From NCBI GenBank assembly GCA_038230595.1, contig JBBRMY010000012.1:1-31844 (forward strand): DNA of 31,844 nucleotides, read 5' to 3'. Below are positions 7,746-14,893 of this stretch, piece by piece. The position numbers and the translations under genes are program-made. Source of the stretch: JBBRMY01 sp038230595 (GTDB lineage: Bacteria; Bacteroidota; Ignavibacteria; Tepidaquicellales; Tepidaquicellaceae). Positions within the stretch are counted from its first letter, which is position 1; each line of letters begins with the position of its first letter. The notes below the pieces were generated by a model. It did not search any database, had not been told where the DNA came from, and saw nothing but the letters and a program-made list of their open reading frames with translations.

Positions 7746-8384
7746 ATGGCTCATGGAGCTGATAGTACCACTTATGGTGTGAAAATTTCTGATATGAAGA
7801 ATACGGTTAAGAAAATAAAAAAGGATTACAAATTATCATTAGAGCTTTTTAACACCGGAGTTTACGATGCAATGTACATGGCAGGACTAATTGCCGATGA
7901 ATCAAAAATGACAAAAAAAGATCTGAATGAATGGGCAGCAAATTCAAGAACATATGGAATAAGTGAGTACACAGTTGCCTGGATTGCAGCCGAAAGTAAT
8001 TTCGCATGGGAGCTTTCAAACGAATGGATAAAATCAAAAAAAGAAAATATAGCCTCTTCCGGATGGTCAACTTTTTCTAACTATATTGCACTTACAGACA
8101 ACGAAAAGCTTGACCTTAAGGCAATTGAAAAGCTGATGGAAAAAGTCGTAAAAGATATCAATGCAGCAGAGAACAGAGTTAAATATACAATGAATGGTTT
8201 TATTATTTCAGTAGGCTGTTATATACCACAGCTATCTGCAAAAGCCAAAGAGATAGGGAAGAAACTTGGTAAAGTTGAAGTAGATATGAAAGGCACTGCT
8301 TGCAAGATCCCATCAGCTGTAGATTATATCGATAAAGTTATAGCTAGAGGATATTCCAAGAAGAAGAAGACTGTAAGATGTTAA
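7746..8384 (+). CDS. DNA alkylation repeat (AlkD-like HEAT) protein
   Basis: A helical HEAT-repeat protein of the DNA alkylation repair family, matching across its length: a helix with Y-M-A-G-L-I-A-D-E, W-I-A-A-E-S-N-F-A-W-E-L, a W-S-T-F segment, NRVKYTMNGFIISVG and a GKVEVDMKGTACKIP block near the end. Family members excise or sense alkylated bases; catalysis here is not proven. The first in-frame ATG is 7746, but the family-like N-terminus (ITKDEVLKELKSYGSEAIKK) lies upstream at 7680-7745, with no ATG, GTG or TTG before the engB stop at 7662. A non-canonical start, probably ATA at 7680 or ATT at 7674, or a base error, would restore a protein of about 234 residues. Confidence 0.85.
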   Translation: MAHGADSTTYGVKISDMKNTVKKIKKDYKLSLELFNTGVYDAMYMAGLIADESKMTKKDLNEWAANSRTYGISEYTVAWIAAESNFAWELSNEWIKSKKENIASSGWSTFSNYIALTDNEKLDLKAIEKLMEKVVKDINAAENRVKYTMNGFIISVGCYIPQLSAKAKEIGKKLGKVEVDMKGTACKIPSAVDYIDKVIARGYSKKKKTVRC

Positions 8385-8441
8385 GTGGAATTTGTAATAA
8401 CTCTCTTGATTAAATTTCGTATGTAAGCTATAACAAACTTT

Positions 8442-9089
8442 ATGAGCCTGCTTACATCATTAAAAAGAAAACGATTTCTAAGAATATTTATTATTTATTC
8501 GAGATATCTTATTGGTGCAGCGTTTGTTTTTGCAAGTCTGGTAAAAATATCAGGTTTAAGATTTACAACTATGGATGGAGTTGCAGCTCCTTACAATACT
8601 CCGGCACATTTATTTGAAACATTGTATCAATCCGGATTGTACTGGCGATTTCTCGGCTGGTCTCAGCTTTTTGCTGCGTTCTTTCTGATGACTCAAAGAT
8701 ATGCCACTATAGGGGCAATACTTTTTCTACCCATTATTTTAAACATTTTTGTTATTACAATATCTTATGGGTTTACAGGTACACCTTTCATTACAGGGCT
8801 AATGCTGCTTGCAAACATAATGCTGATCTTGTGGGATGCCGATAAATTAAAAATATTATTTAATATATCCGTTAATAAAACTAACTCAGAGCTCTATAAC
8901 CGAAGCAGGTCAAACTTTGTATGGGAGATAACCGGAGTTACTCTTTTTATATTCACAGTTTCTTACAGACTCATAAGCCTGATGGGATATAATATATTTT
9001 TATGGGGCGGGATCTGCATGCTTATAGGTCTAACAGGTTTATTTTTTGGTTTAAAGCTTGATTCAAAACATCATTATGATATGACATGA
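8442..9089 (+). CDS. DoxX-like membrane protein
   Basis: A 215-residue integral membrane protein with about six hydrophobic segments: about residues 14-34, 68-84, 86-104, 114-129, 158-176 and 184-203. The first helix (I-Y-S-R-Y-L-I-G-A-A-F-V-F-A-S-L-V-K-I-S-G) and the GWSQLFAAFFLMTQRYATIGAILFLPIILNIFVITI block fit the DoxX/DoxX-like family, whose members are linked to redox stress or quinone chemistry with poorly known partners. Its stop overlaps the start of the next gene (ATGA), so the two are translationally coupled. Confidence 0.65.
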   Translation: MSLLTSLKRKRFLRIFIIYSRYLIGAAFVFASLVKISGLRFTTMDGVAAPYNTPAHLFETLYQSGLYWRFLGWSQLFAAFFLMTQRYATIGAILFLPIILNIFVITISYGFTGTPFITGLMLLANIMLILWDADKLKILFNISVNKTNSELYNRSRSNFVWEITGVTLFIFTVSYRLISLMGYNIFLWGGICMLIGLTGLFFGLKLDSKHHYDMT

Positions 9090-9736
9090 ATACTTCCTTA
9101 AAAAATAACGAGCATCTGGAGTTGATAACAAGGAGGCATTGGAAATTGCTAATTCCATCTGCAGCCTTGTTTGCATTCATTCTTGGAATCAGTATTGCAA
9201 TAATTTCAAGCGGATATAGCTTTGGATATTTTCTGCCGATAATTCCTCTTATATATTTTTTATATAAAGTAATGGACAGGCAATCAGATCTCTGGGCTGT
9301 TACCAATCTTAGAGTTATTGATGAAAAAGGAGTGTTCTCAAAGAATTCAAAAGAAAGCCCGATAGATAAAATTAATAATGTTTCATATAACCAAAGCTTT
9401 TGGGGACGAATATTTCACTATGGAGATGTTGAAATTCAAACCGCTGCCGAAATTGGGGAAACGTTATATCATGATGTTATGAATCCAAAACTTTTAAAAG
9501 ACACGATAACTACTATACAGGAAGATTACAAAAAAGATCAGATTAAGCAGCAAGCTGAAGAACTTGCAAATGCAATTAACCGTGGAAACATCGCAAATGG
9601 AATTGGAAGTAACAGTAAAAGCCATTCAGGGATTTCAGTCTCAGATGAATTAGAAAAGCTTCACGAACTAATGAAAAAGGGAATTTTAACACCGGAGGAA
9701 TTTATCCAACAGAAGAATAAACTTTTGAATGGTTAA
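9086..9736 (+). CDS. membrane protein with bacterial PH domain and SHOCT tail
   Basis: A 216-residue protein. Two membrane helices sit at about residues 20-41 and 47-62. Next is a bacterial PH domain (bPH2/YdbS type): LWAVTNLRVIDEKGVFSKNS, the I-D-K-I-N-N-V pattern, F-G-R-I-F/G-D-V-E-I. The C-terminus (about 185-216, SDELEKLHELMKKGILTPEEF then a helix) is a SHOCT domain, with the usual L-x-x-L-x-x-x-G-I-L-T-x-E-E-F core. YdbS-like proteins sit in the membrane with the PH domain in the cytoplasm; their role is unclear. It overlaps the DoxX-like gene by 4 bases, so the two products may act together. Confidence 0.82.
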   Translation: MNTSLKNNEHLELITRRHWKLLIPSAALFAFILGISIAIISSGYSFGYFLPIIPLIYFLYKVMDRQSDLWAVTNLRVIDEKGVFSKNSKESPIDKINNVSYNQSFWGRIFHYGDVEIQTAAEIGETLYHDVMNPKLLKDTITTIQEDYKKDQIKQQAEELANAINRGNIANGIGSNSKSHSGISVSDELEKLHELMKKGILTPEEFIQQKNKLLNG

Positions 9737-9810
9737 ATATTTTTATTTTATATCCGAATGCTTCTGTCGGAGATCCCGTAATACGCCGATATGTGTATTA
9801 AACTTTATAA

Positions 9811-10383
9811 CTATTTATCGACTTTCAATAATGTCTCGCGATTCTTTTTAAAATCATCTGATATCATCCCATAAACTGCCCAATCTCTGTAAACTCCTTT
9901 TACCATTTCTGCATTTCTAAAATTACCCTCTAATTTAAATCCAAGTTTTTCGGGAATAGCTCTGCTTCTTAAGTTATCAATATTGCATCTAATTTCCAGA
10001 CGCTCGATCTTAAGTTCACCATACAGATAATGAATTACAGCTCTGACAGAATTCAGCATTATTCCTTTTCCTTCGTATTCTTTCCCTAAATAATATCCTA
10101 GGCTTGAACTGTTATGCATTTGACTTATACCATGATTACCGACCGTACCGGCATAATTCCCTTCAACAATTATTGCAAAATTAAAACCTGAAATGATCGG
10201 ATCCTTACTTATTGAACGCGAAATAAAATCAATGGTATCTGTTTCTGAATAATCCGGATTTAGCCATTCGAACCACGGTGATAACTGGTCATAATTTTGA
10301 ACTATAAATTTGCTTATCTCTCCGGACATTTCCATTGAAAGTGGCTTGAGAGTGATACGCTCATTTACAGGAAGGCTCTTCAT
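9811..10383 (-). CDS. GNAT acetyltransferase, RimJ/RimL type
   Basis: A 190-residue N-acetyltransferase. The order fits the ribosomal-protein serine acetyltransferase subgroup: an N-terminal ERITLKPLSMEMSGEI, F-E-W-L, GTVGNHGI, SSLGYYLGKEYEGKGIMLN (the acetyl-CoA pyrophosphate loop reads E-Y-E-G-K-G-I), a helix V-I-H-Y-L-Y, ERLEIRCNIDNLRSRAIPEKLGFKLEG (the conserved NxxSxxxxEKxGF step) and a final YRDWAVYGM. The substrate is unknown; these enzymes modify ribosomal proteins or small amines. It follows the SRPBCC gene on the same strand but beyond that gene's terminator. Confidence 0.88.
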   Translation of the reverse strand: MKSLPVNERITLKPLSMEMSGEISKFIVQNYDQLSPWFEWLNPDYSETDTIDFISRSISKDPIISGFNFAIIVEGNYAGTVGNHGISQMHNSSSLGYYLGKEYEGKGIMLNSVRAVIHYLYGELKIERLEIRCNIDNLRSRAIPEKLGFKLEGNFRNAEMVKGVYRDWAVYGMISDDFKKNRETLLKVDK

Positions 10384-10434
10384 CTTAATTTTAATTTGTA
10401 AAAATCTTAAATGAATAAAAATGAAAAATAGAAA

Positions 10435-10463
10435 AAGCCGCTGTTAAAGCAACACAGCGGCTT
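10435..10463 (-). terminator. rho-independent terminator of the SRPBCC gene
   Basis: A 10-base perfect stem (10435-10444 with 10454-10463, 9-base loop). In the minus direction a T-rich stretch (complement of 10426-10434) follows, as expected for termination of the gene at 10490-10999. Confidence 0.8.
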
Positions 10464-10489
10464 AGTAAAACATTTATTATAGAACCGGA

Positions 10490-10999
10490 TTAAAATAATT
10501 TTAACAATTGTTCATAAGTCCAGATATTTCCTGCTTCAAAAAATTTATATGTTTTATTCCAGTCTTCACTGTCGCCCCAGCCGATCATTGAAGATATTAT
10601 TCTGGTTTTATTTTTCCCTGCATCTTTAAGCTGAATGATCTCCTGAAGGTTCTGATCCTGCTTTCTTACTGATTCCGGCAAAGCTTCATTCAGATTAACT
10701 TTAAAAGTCATCATTTCATTTTCTAGATAATTTATTATCCCAAGCTTTATAGACGAAGGATCATCATATGATTTTGTTGAATCATAATTTGTTAAAATAT
10801 AGCCGCCGTTTTTTAAATTTATAAATACAACCGGAGCTATCCATTTTTTTAATTTATCCTCTTTTGAAAAATACTCCCAGACTTTTTCACGTGACTCAGG
10901 AACAATGACCTCAAGCCTTAATATTTTTTCTCCCGATTGAGTAACATAAGATGAACTTACAAATAAAATTAAAAGAATTAATGTTAAAAGATTTTTCAT
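10490..10999 (-). CDS. exported SRPBCC-fold (AHSA1-like) protein
   Basis: A 169-residue protein with an N-terminal signal peptide (MKNLLTLILLILFVSSSYVT). The remainder has the SRPBCC/START layout of polyketide cyclase-like and AHSA1 proteins: L-R-L-E-V-I-V-P-x-S-R-E-K-V-W-E-Y-F, then D-K-L-K-K-W-I-A-P, G-G-Y-I-L-T-N-Y, L-E-N-E-M-M-T-F-K-V, and a C-terminal long helix (W-x-K-T-Y-K-F-F-x-x-G-x-x-W-x-Y-E-Q-L). Most relatives are cytoplasmic, so the export signal is unusual. It may bind a hydrophobic ligand in the periplasm; the ligand cannot be inferred. Confidence 0.78.
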   Translation of the reverse strand: MKNLLTLILLILFVSSSYVTQSGEKILRLEVIVPESREKVWEYFSKEDKLKKWIAPVVFINLKNGGYILTNYDSTKSYDDPSSIKLGIINYLENEMMTFKVNLNEALPESVRKQDQNLQEIIQLKDAGKNKTRIISSMIGWGDSEDWNKTYKFFEAGNIWTYEQLLKLF

Positions 11000-11077
11000 A
11001 TTGTTAAAATTTGGAAATTTGTTTTTGAATGATGTATAATTTAATTACGATCCTATAGCAAAAATGTTGTATGAATG

Positions 11078-11542
11078 TTATTTATTCAAGCTATATACAG
11101 AGAATGCAAGGTAAGTAGCAAAACATGACCATAAGAAATATGGTATCAAAAGAAGAGATGATGTCATTTCAAGGGGATAAGCGATATAAATTAAAACAAG
11201 AGATGAAAATGATACTAAAAGAGTATCAATAGCTGAGGAAAAGAGATCTTTCTTTTTGAACTGCAGATAACTGAAAGCCTGATTGAAAATAAAATTTAGT
11301 AAGAGAACTATATAAAAGAGCGTTGCTTCAGCATGGAAGCCATGAAAATTATACATTAATGCTGCTGAAAGAGAAATAAAGATAAACAAAATCGGCCAGA
11401 CTATTGCAAAGAGAAATCCCGGAGGTACAAGCTTTGGCTTTTTCAAAGAATTATACCATTCCTTATCAATCCTCCACACAAAGCCGGCAATAGAAAACAG
11501 GCTAAACACTCCTATAAATACAGCTACGGAAAACAGTCTCAT
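11078..11542 (-). CDS. tspO: TspO/MBR family membrane protein
   Basis: A 154-residue protein with five hydrophobic segments, the layout of TspO/peripheral benzodiazepine receptor relatives. Diagnostic pieces are W-Y-N-S-L-K-K-P-K-L-V-P-P-G-F-L-F-A-I-V-W-P-I-L-F-I (the conserved WY-x-x-L-x-K-P and PP-x-x-x-F-x-x-x-W after helix 1), L-L-N-F-I-F-N-Q-A-F-S-Y-L-Q-F in helix 3, and the aromatic-rich last helices. TspO binds tetrapyrroles and is tied to stress and porphyrin handling in bacteria. It is a lone gene that diverges from the isc operon. Confidence 0.85.
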   Translation of the reverse strand: MRLFSVAVFIGVFSLFSIAGFVWRIDKEWYNSLKKPKLVPPGFLFAIVWPILFIFISLSAALMYNFHGFHAEATLFYIVLLLNFIFNQAFSYLQFKKKDLFSSAIDTLLVSFSSLVLIYIAYPLEMTSSLLLIPYFLWSCFATYLAFSVYSLNK

Positions 11543-11654
11543 AAATTATAGTAAGAAGAGTACCCTTTTTAATAAATAACCGTTCTTATTTGATTATAAG
11601 TTTCGATAATATTGTAAATCATCTCTTTTTTTGAAATAATGAGCAGTTTCAGAC

Positions 11655-11687
11655 TTTACTTTAAATTCAAATACGACTATATTAGTC
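11655..11687 (+). promoter_or_regulatory. iscR promoter with IscR/Rrf2-type operator
   Basis: A perfect 13-base palindrome, GACTATATTAGTC (11675-11687), has the GACT-spacer-AGTC core of the type-1 IscR box; the flanks (ATAC... and ...TTG) fit less well. It lies 18 bases upstream of the iscR ATG. The embedded TATATT (11678-11683) can serve as a -10 with TTTACT (11655-11660) as a -35, spacer 17 bases, so bound IscR would block RNA polymerase. The motif match is direct; the promoter is inferred. By analogy, [2Fe-2S]-IscR would repress the operon. Confidence 0.6.
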
Positions 11688-11705
11688 TTGTTTAATAAAG
11701 ACTGT

Positions 11706-12104
11706 ATGTTAAGGTTTTCAAAAAAGGTTGAATACGCTCTAATGGCTTTGAAGCACATTGCTTTCACAAAAGAAGTCGTTACCGCAAAAGAGATCTCTGA
11801 AAAGTATAATATTCCGTTTGAATTATTAGCAAAGATTCTTCAGAAGCTGAAAAAAGAAAACATCCTGATTTCTACTCAGGGGATTAATGGCGGCTATGCA
11901 CTGAATAAAATTCCATCTGATATCAGCCTATATAATATTGTAACAGTTCTTGAAGGTAATGTTGCTGTGACCGAATGCCAGAACGGAGAAACAGTATGTA
12001 CATGCTCTTTGCATGATAAATGCACAATTAAGGATCCAATAGGAATGATCCAAAAAGATATTGAAGAATTGTTTATGAGAAAAACAATTTCTGATTTTGT
12101 ATAA
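11706..12104 (+). CDS. iscR: Rrf2-family Fe-S cluster regulator IscR
   Basis: A 132-residue regulator from the ATG at 11706-11708 (the frame is open further to a TTG at 11688, which would start inside the operator). The N-terminal winged helix (KKVEYALMALKHIA, VTAKEISEKYNIPFELLAKILQKL, G-G-Y-A-L) is typical of Rrf2 proteins. The cluster-binding region has C91, C98, C100 and C106 plus H103, enough to give the three Cys ligands of a [2Fe-2S] cluster. It heads the isc genes and is preceded by a fitting operator, so autoregulation is likely. At 132 residues it is shorter than the E. coli protein (about 160), mainly at the C-terminus. Confidence 0.92.
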   Translation: MLRFSKKVEYALMALKHIAFTKEVVTAKEISEKYNIPFELLAKILQKLKKENILISTQGINGGYALNKIPSDISLYNIVTVLEGNVAVTECQNGETVCTCSLHDKCTIKDPIGMIQKDIEELFMRKTISDFV

Positions 12105-12139
12105 AAAGTTTTAGATAAAATATAACAGGAGACAATTTA

Positions 12140-13354
12140 ATGCAATTCCCAATTTACCTGGACCATAACGCTACTACTCCTATGGATCCTAAAGTTTTAG
12201 AGGCAATGATGCCATACTTTACAGATGTATTCGGCAATGCTGCGAGCAGGAGCCATGAATTCGGCTGGAAAGCTGAAGAAGGTGTTGATGAAGCAAGAGA
12301 AAGAATTTCAAGCTTAATAGGAGCTACTTCAAAAGAAATAGTTTTTACATCCGGGGCAACTGAATCAGATAATCTTGCATTGCTTGGAATAGCAGAAATG
12401 TATGCTCCTAAAGGAAATCATATAATTACACTTCCTACAGAACACAAAGCTATCATAGATACTTGCAAGTATCTTGAAAGACATGGCAAGGAAGTAACAT
12501 ATCTGAAAGTTGATGAATTCGGAATGGTAAATCTAGATGATCTTAAAAATGCTATCAAGGATACAACTATTCTTGTAACTATTATGATGGCTAACAATGA
12601 GATCGGGACTATTCAGCCAATTGCTGAAATAGGAAAGATCTGCAGAGAAAAAGGTGTGCTTTTTCATACTGATGCAACTCAGGGTGTTGGAAAAATTCCT
12701 GTTGATGTGAATGCTATGAATATTGACCTAATGAGCTTTACTTCACATAAGATCTACGGACCAAAAGGTATCGGAGCATTATATGTAAGAAAGAAAAGCC
12801 CGAGAGTAAAATTATCTGAACAAATGCACGGTGGCGGACATGAAAGAGGAATGAGAAGCGGTACATTGAATGTTCCAGGAATAGTTGGTTTCGGAAAAGC
12901 TTGTCAGATCTGCCAGGAAATTATGCCGGAAGAATCAAAAAAATTGATAAAAATGAGAGATCACATGATCGATACTTTTTTATCAAAAGTTGAATACAGT
13001 TATCTGAACGGACATCCTGTCAGCAGGCTTCCAAATAATGTTAATGTCAGTTTTGAATATGTTGAAGGTGAAGGTCTTATGATGGGAATTAAAGATATAG
13101 CAGTTTCTTCAGGAAGCGCCTGTACATCAGCAACTCTTGAACCGTCTTATGTGCTTAAAGCTTTAGGAAGAGGTGATGAGTTAGCTCACTCTTCAATAAG
13201 ATATGGTCTGGGAAGATTTTCAACAGACGAAGAAGTAGAATTTGCTATCGATAAAACAATTGAAGTGGTAAATCATTTAAGAGAACTTTCACCATTATGG
13301 GAAATGTTCAATGAAGGCATTGATCTGAAATCAGTTCAGTGGGAAGCTCATTAA
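12140..13354 (+). CDS. iscS: cysteine desulfurase IscS
   Basis: A 404-residue PLP enzyme that removes sulfur from cysteine and passes it to IscU. Residues are as in the group I IscS: LDHNATTP at the start, GATESDNLA, the PLP Lys in FTSHKIYGPKGIGALYVR (Lys204), and the flexible loop with the catalytic Cys in SSGSACTS (Cys328, same numbering as E. coli). The C-terminus SPLWEMFNEGIDL is close to the proteobacterial IscS tail that docks IscU. A clear AGGAG sits 8 bases before the ATG. It follows iscR by 35 bases, within the same operon. Confidence 0.97.
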   Translation: MQFPIYLDHNATTPMDPKVLEAMMPYFTDVFGNAASRSHEFGWKAEEGVDEARERISSLIGATSKEIVFTSGATESDNLALLGIAEMYAPKGNHIITLPTEHKAIIDTCKYLERHGKEVTYLKVDEFGMVNLDDLKNAIKDTTILVTIMMANNEIGTIQPIAEIGKICREKGVLFHTDATQGVGKIPVDVNAMNIDLMSFTSHKIYGPKGIGALYVRKKSPRVKLSEQMHGGGHERGMRSGTLNVPGIVGFGKACQICQEIMPEESKKLIKMRDHMIDTFLSKVEYSYLNGHPVSRLPNNVNVSFEYVEGEGLMMGIKDIAVSSGSACTSATLEPSYVLKALGRGDELAHSSIRYGLGRFSTDEEVEFAIDKTIEVVNHLRELSPLWEMFNEGIDLKSVQWEAH

Positions 13355-13394
13355 TATTAAAACAATTTTAAAATAAAACTTAAACAGAAATAAA

Positions 13395-13811
13395 ATGGCT
13401 TATTCAGAAAAAGTAATCGAGCATTACAATAATCCTAAGAATGTCGGTACATTAGATAAGAATGATCCGAATGTAGGTTCAGGACTTGTAGGAGCTCCTG
13501 AGTGCGGTGACGTTATGAAGCTTCAGATAAAAGTAAGTGCAGCCGGAGGTATTGAAGATGCAAAATTCAAGACTTACGGATGCGGAAGTGCTATAGCTTC
13601 TTCTTCACTTGCAACAGAGTGGCTTAAAGGAAAAACAATTGACCAGGCAGATCAGATCAAGAATACAGAGATAGTTGCTGAGCTTGAGCTACCTCCTGTA
13701 AAGATCCACTGTTCTGTACTTGCAGAAGATGCGATCAAGATGGCTATAGCTGATTACAAAAAAAAGCAAGAAGCACTTAAAGGCAAAGAAGCAGAAATAG
13801 TTAATTCATAA
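13395..13811 (+). CDS. iscU: Fe-S cluster scaffold IscU
   Basis: A 138-residue scaffold on which [2Fe-2S] clusters are built before transfer. The ligands are all visible at the positions of E. coli IscU: Cys37 in PECGD with Asp39, Cys63 in YGCGSAIASSS, and Cys106 with His105 in KIHCSVLAEDAI. The HscA-binding loop LPPVK (99-103) is intact, matching the presence of hscB and hscA downstream. The C-terminal extension is Lys/Glu-rich. No Shine-Dalgarno is seen in the 40-base gap after iscS; translation may rely on coupling. Confidence 0.97.
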   Translation: MAYSEKVIEHYNNPKNVGTLDKNDPNVGSGLVGAPECGDVMKLQIKVSAAGGIEDAKFKTYGCGSAIASSSLATEWLKGKTIDQADQIKNTEIVAELELPPVKIHCSVLAEDAIKMAIADYKKKQEALKGKEAEIVNS

Positions 13812-13832
13812 ATAAAAATATTTTATAACAAT

Positions 13833-14204
13833 ATGGCAGAAACAGAAATCAAGGAATTTGAAGCCGGAGTAAGCGAAGATATTAACATTACTGATAAGGC
13901 TTTAACAGAGATCAAGAAAATAATGAAAGAGAATGAGATCCCTGCTGACTATTTTCTAAGAGTAGGAATTAAAGGCGGAGGATGTTCCGGATTAACTTAT
14001 ACTTTAGGTTTTGATACTGAAGAGAGACCCGGAGATAATGAGATCGGGAAGGATGGTGTTAGAATAATAATAGACATGAAAAGTTATTTATATCTTTCAG
14101 GAACTGAACTTGACTATACAGACGGCTTGAACGGCAAGGGATTTACATTTAATAATCCTAATGCAAAAAGGACTTGCGGCTGCGGAAGCTCATTCGGAGT
14201 ATAA
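13833..14204 (+). CDS. iscA: A-type Fe-S carrier protein IscA
   Basis: A 123-residue protein with the conserved ligand set of A-type carriers: Cys51 in GGGCSGLTY, and Cys115 and Cys117 in the C-terminal CGCGSSFGV. A-type proteins deliver or repair Fe-S clusters. The N-terminal 15 residues (acidic, ETEIKEFEAGVSEDI) are longer than in E. coli IscA. It lies 21 bases after iscU, without a clear ribosome-binding site. Confidence 0.95.
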   Translation: MAETEIKEFEAGVSEDINITDKALTEIKKIMKENEIPADYFLRVGIKGGGCSGLTYTLGFDTEERPGDNEIGKDGVRIIIDMKSYLYLSGTELDYTDGLNGKGFTFNNPNAKRTCGCGSSFGV

Positions 14205-14237
14205 TTAATTTTTGAATTTAATTTTAGAATCTAAAAC

Positions 14238-14282
14238 AAAAGAGCTTCAATTCTGTTTTTCTAACAGTCTGCTGCTCTTTTT
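14238..14282 (+). terminator. weak terminator or attenuator between iscA and hscB
   Basis: An 8-base outer stem (AAAAGAGC at 14238-14245 with GCTCTTTT at 14274-14281) encloses a 5-base inner hairpin (14253-14257 with 14263-14267). A T-run follows, ending 18 bases before the hscB start. It could lower the level of hscB-hscA relative to iscSUA. Confidence 0.45.
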
Positions 14283-14301
14283 TTATTGTAATTAGAAATA
14301 C

Positions 14302-14871
14302 ATGAGATCATATTTTGATGTGCTTGGAATAGAAAAAAAGCTGAACATTGATACAGCAAGCCTTGAGAAAATTTACTATGACCTAAGCAGGAAAAATCAT
14401 CCTGATCTTTTTTTAAGCAAAGGCGATGATAAATACAAAAAAGCTCTCGATGAATCCAGCATTATCAACAAAGCCTATAATGTACTGAAAGATCCTATGA
14501 CAAGAGCAGGTTATGTTCTTGAAACTGATGCTCCACAGGTTGCAGGCGAAAAATCGAATATCGTTCATAACGATTTGCTTGAAGAAGTAATGGAAATGCA
14601 GGAGAAGATAGAAGATCATCATTCTGCAGATGAAGAAGGTAAAAAGAAAATAACCTTAGAGTTGAAAGAAATAAAAGATTCATTAAGCAAAAAGCTGGAT
14701 GATCTTAAATCAGAAATAAGCAGGATCTTTTCTGAATATGATTCAGGAGTGTCAGATAAAGAAAATATACTAAGAAAGCTGAAAGCAGAGCTTCATAAAA
14801 GAAATTACATTAATACACTGATACGAACAATTGACAGCGAGATATTCGGTGCAGAGAGAATACGCCACTAA
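14302..14871 (+). CDS. hscB: J-domain co-chaperone HscB
   Basis: A 189-residue co-chaperone that brings IscU to HscA. The N-terminal J domain has YFDVLGIEKKLNID, the signature His-Pro-Asp (residues 33-35), and the helix that follows (I-N-K-A-Y-N-V-L-K-D-P-M-T-R-A-G-Y). The C-terminal half is a charged three-helix region as in HscB, with E-M-Q-E-K-I-E and L-x-K-L-K-A-E-L-H-K-R-x-Y-I. Position between iscA and hscA supports the name. It is separated from iscA by a hairpin with a T-run. Confidence 0.93.
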   Translation: MRSYFDVLGIEKKLNIDTASLEKIYYDLSRKNHPDLFLSKGDDKYKKALDESSIINKAYNVLKDPMTRAGYVLETDAPQVAGEKSNIVHNDLLEEVMEMQEKIEDHHSADEEGKKKITLELKEIKDSLSKKLDDLKSEISRIFSEYDSGVSDKENILRKLKAELHKRNYINTLIRTIDSEIFGAERIRH

Positions 14872-14893
14872 ATAAATTTTAAAGCCACTCGAA

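Noticed and set aside
9755..9800. Small hairpins in the gap after the PH-SHOCT gene
   Set aside because: Stems of 5 bases only, no T-run, not convincing as terminators.
14413..14683. Minus-strand open frames inside hscB
   Set aside because: They are shadows of the coding strand; hscB has clear family content and its own operon context.
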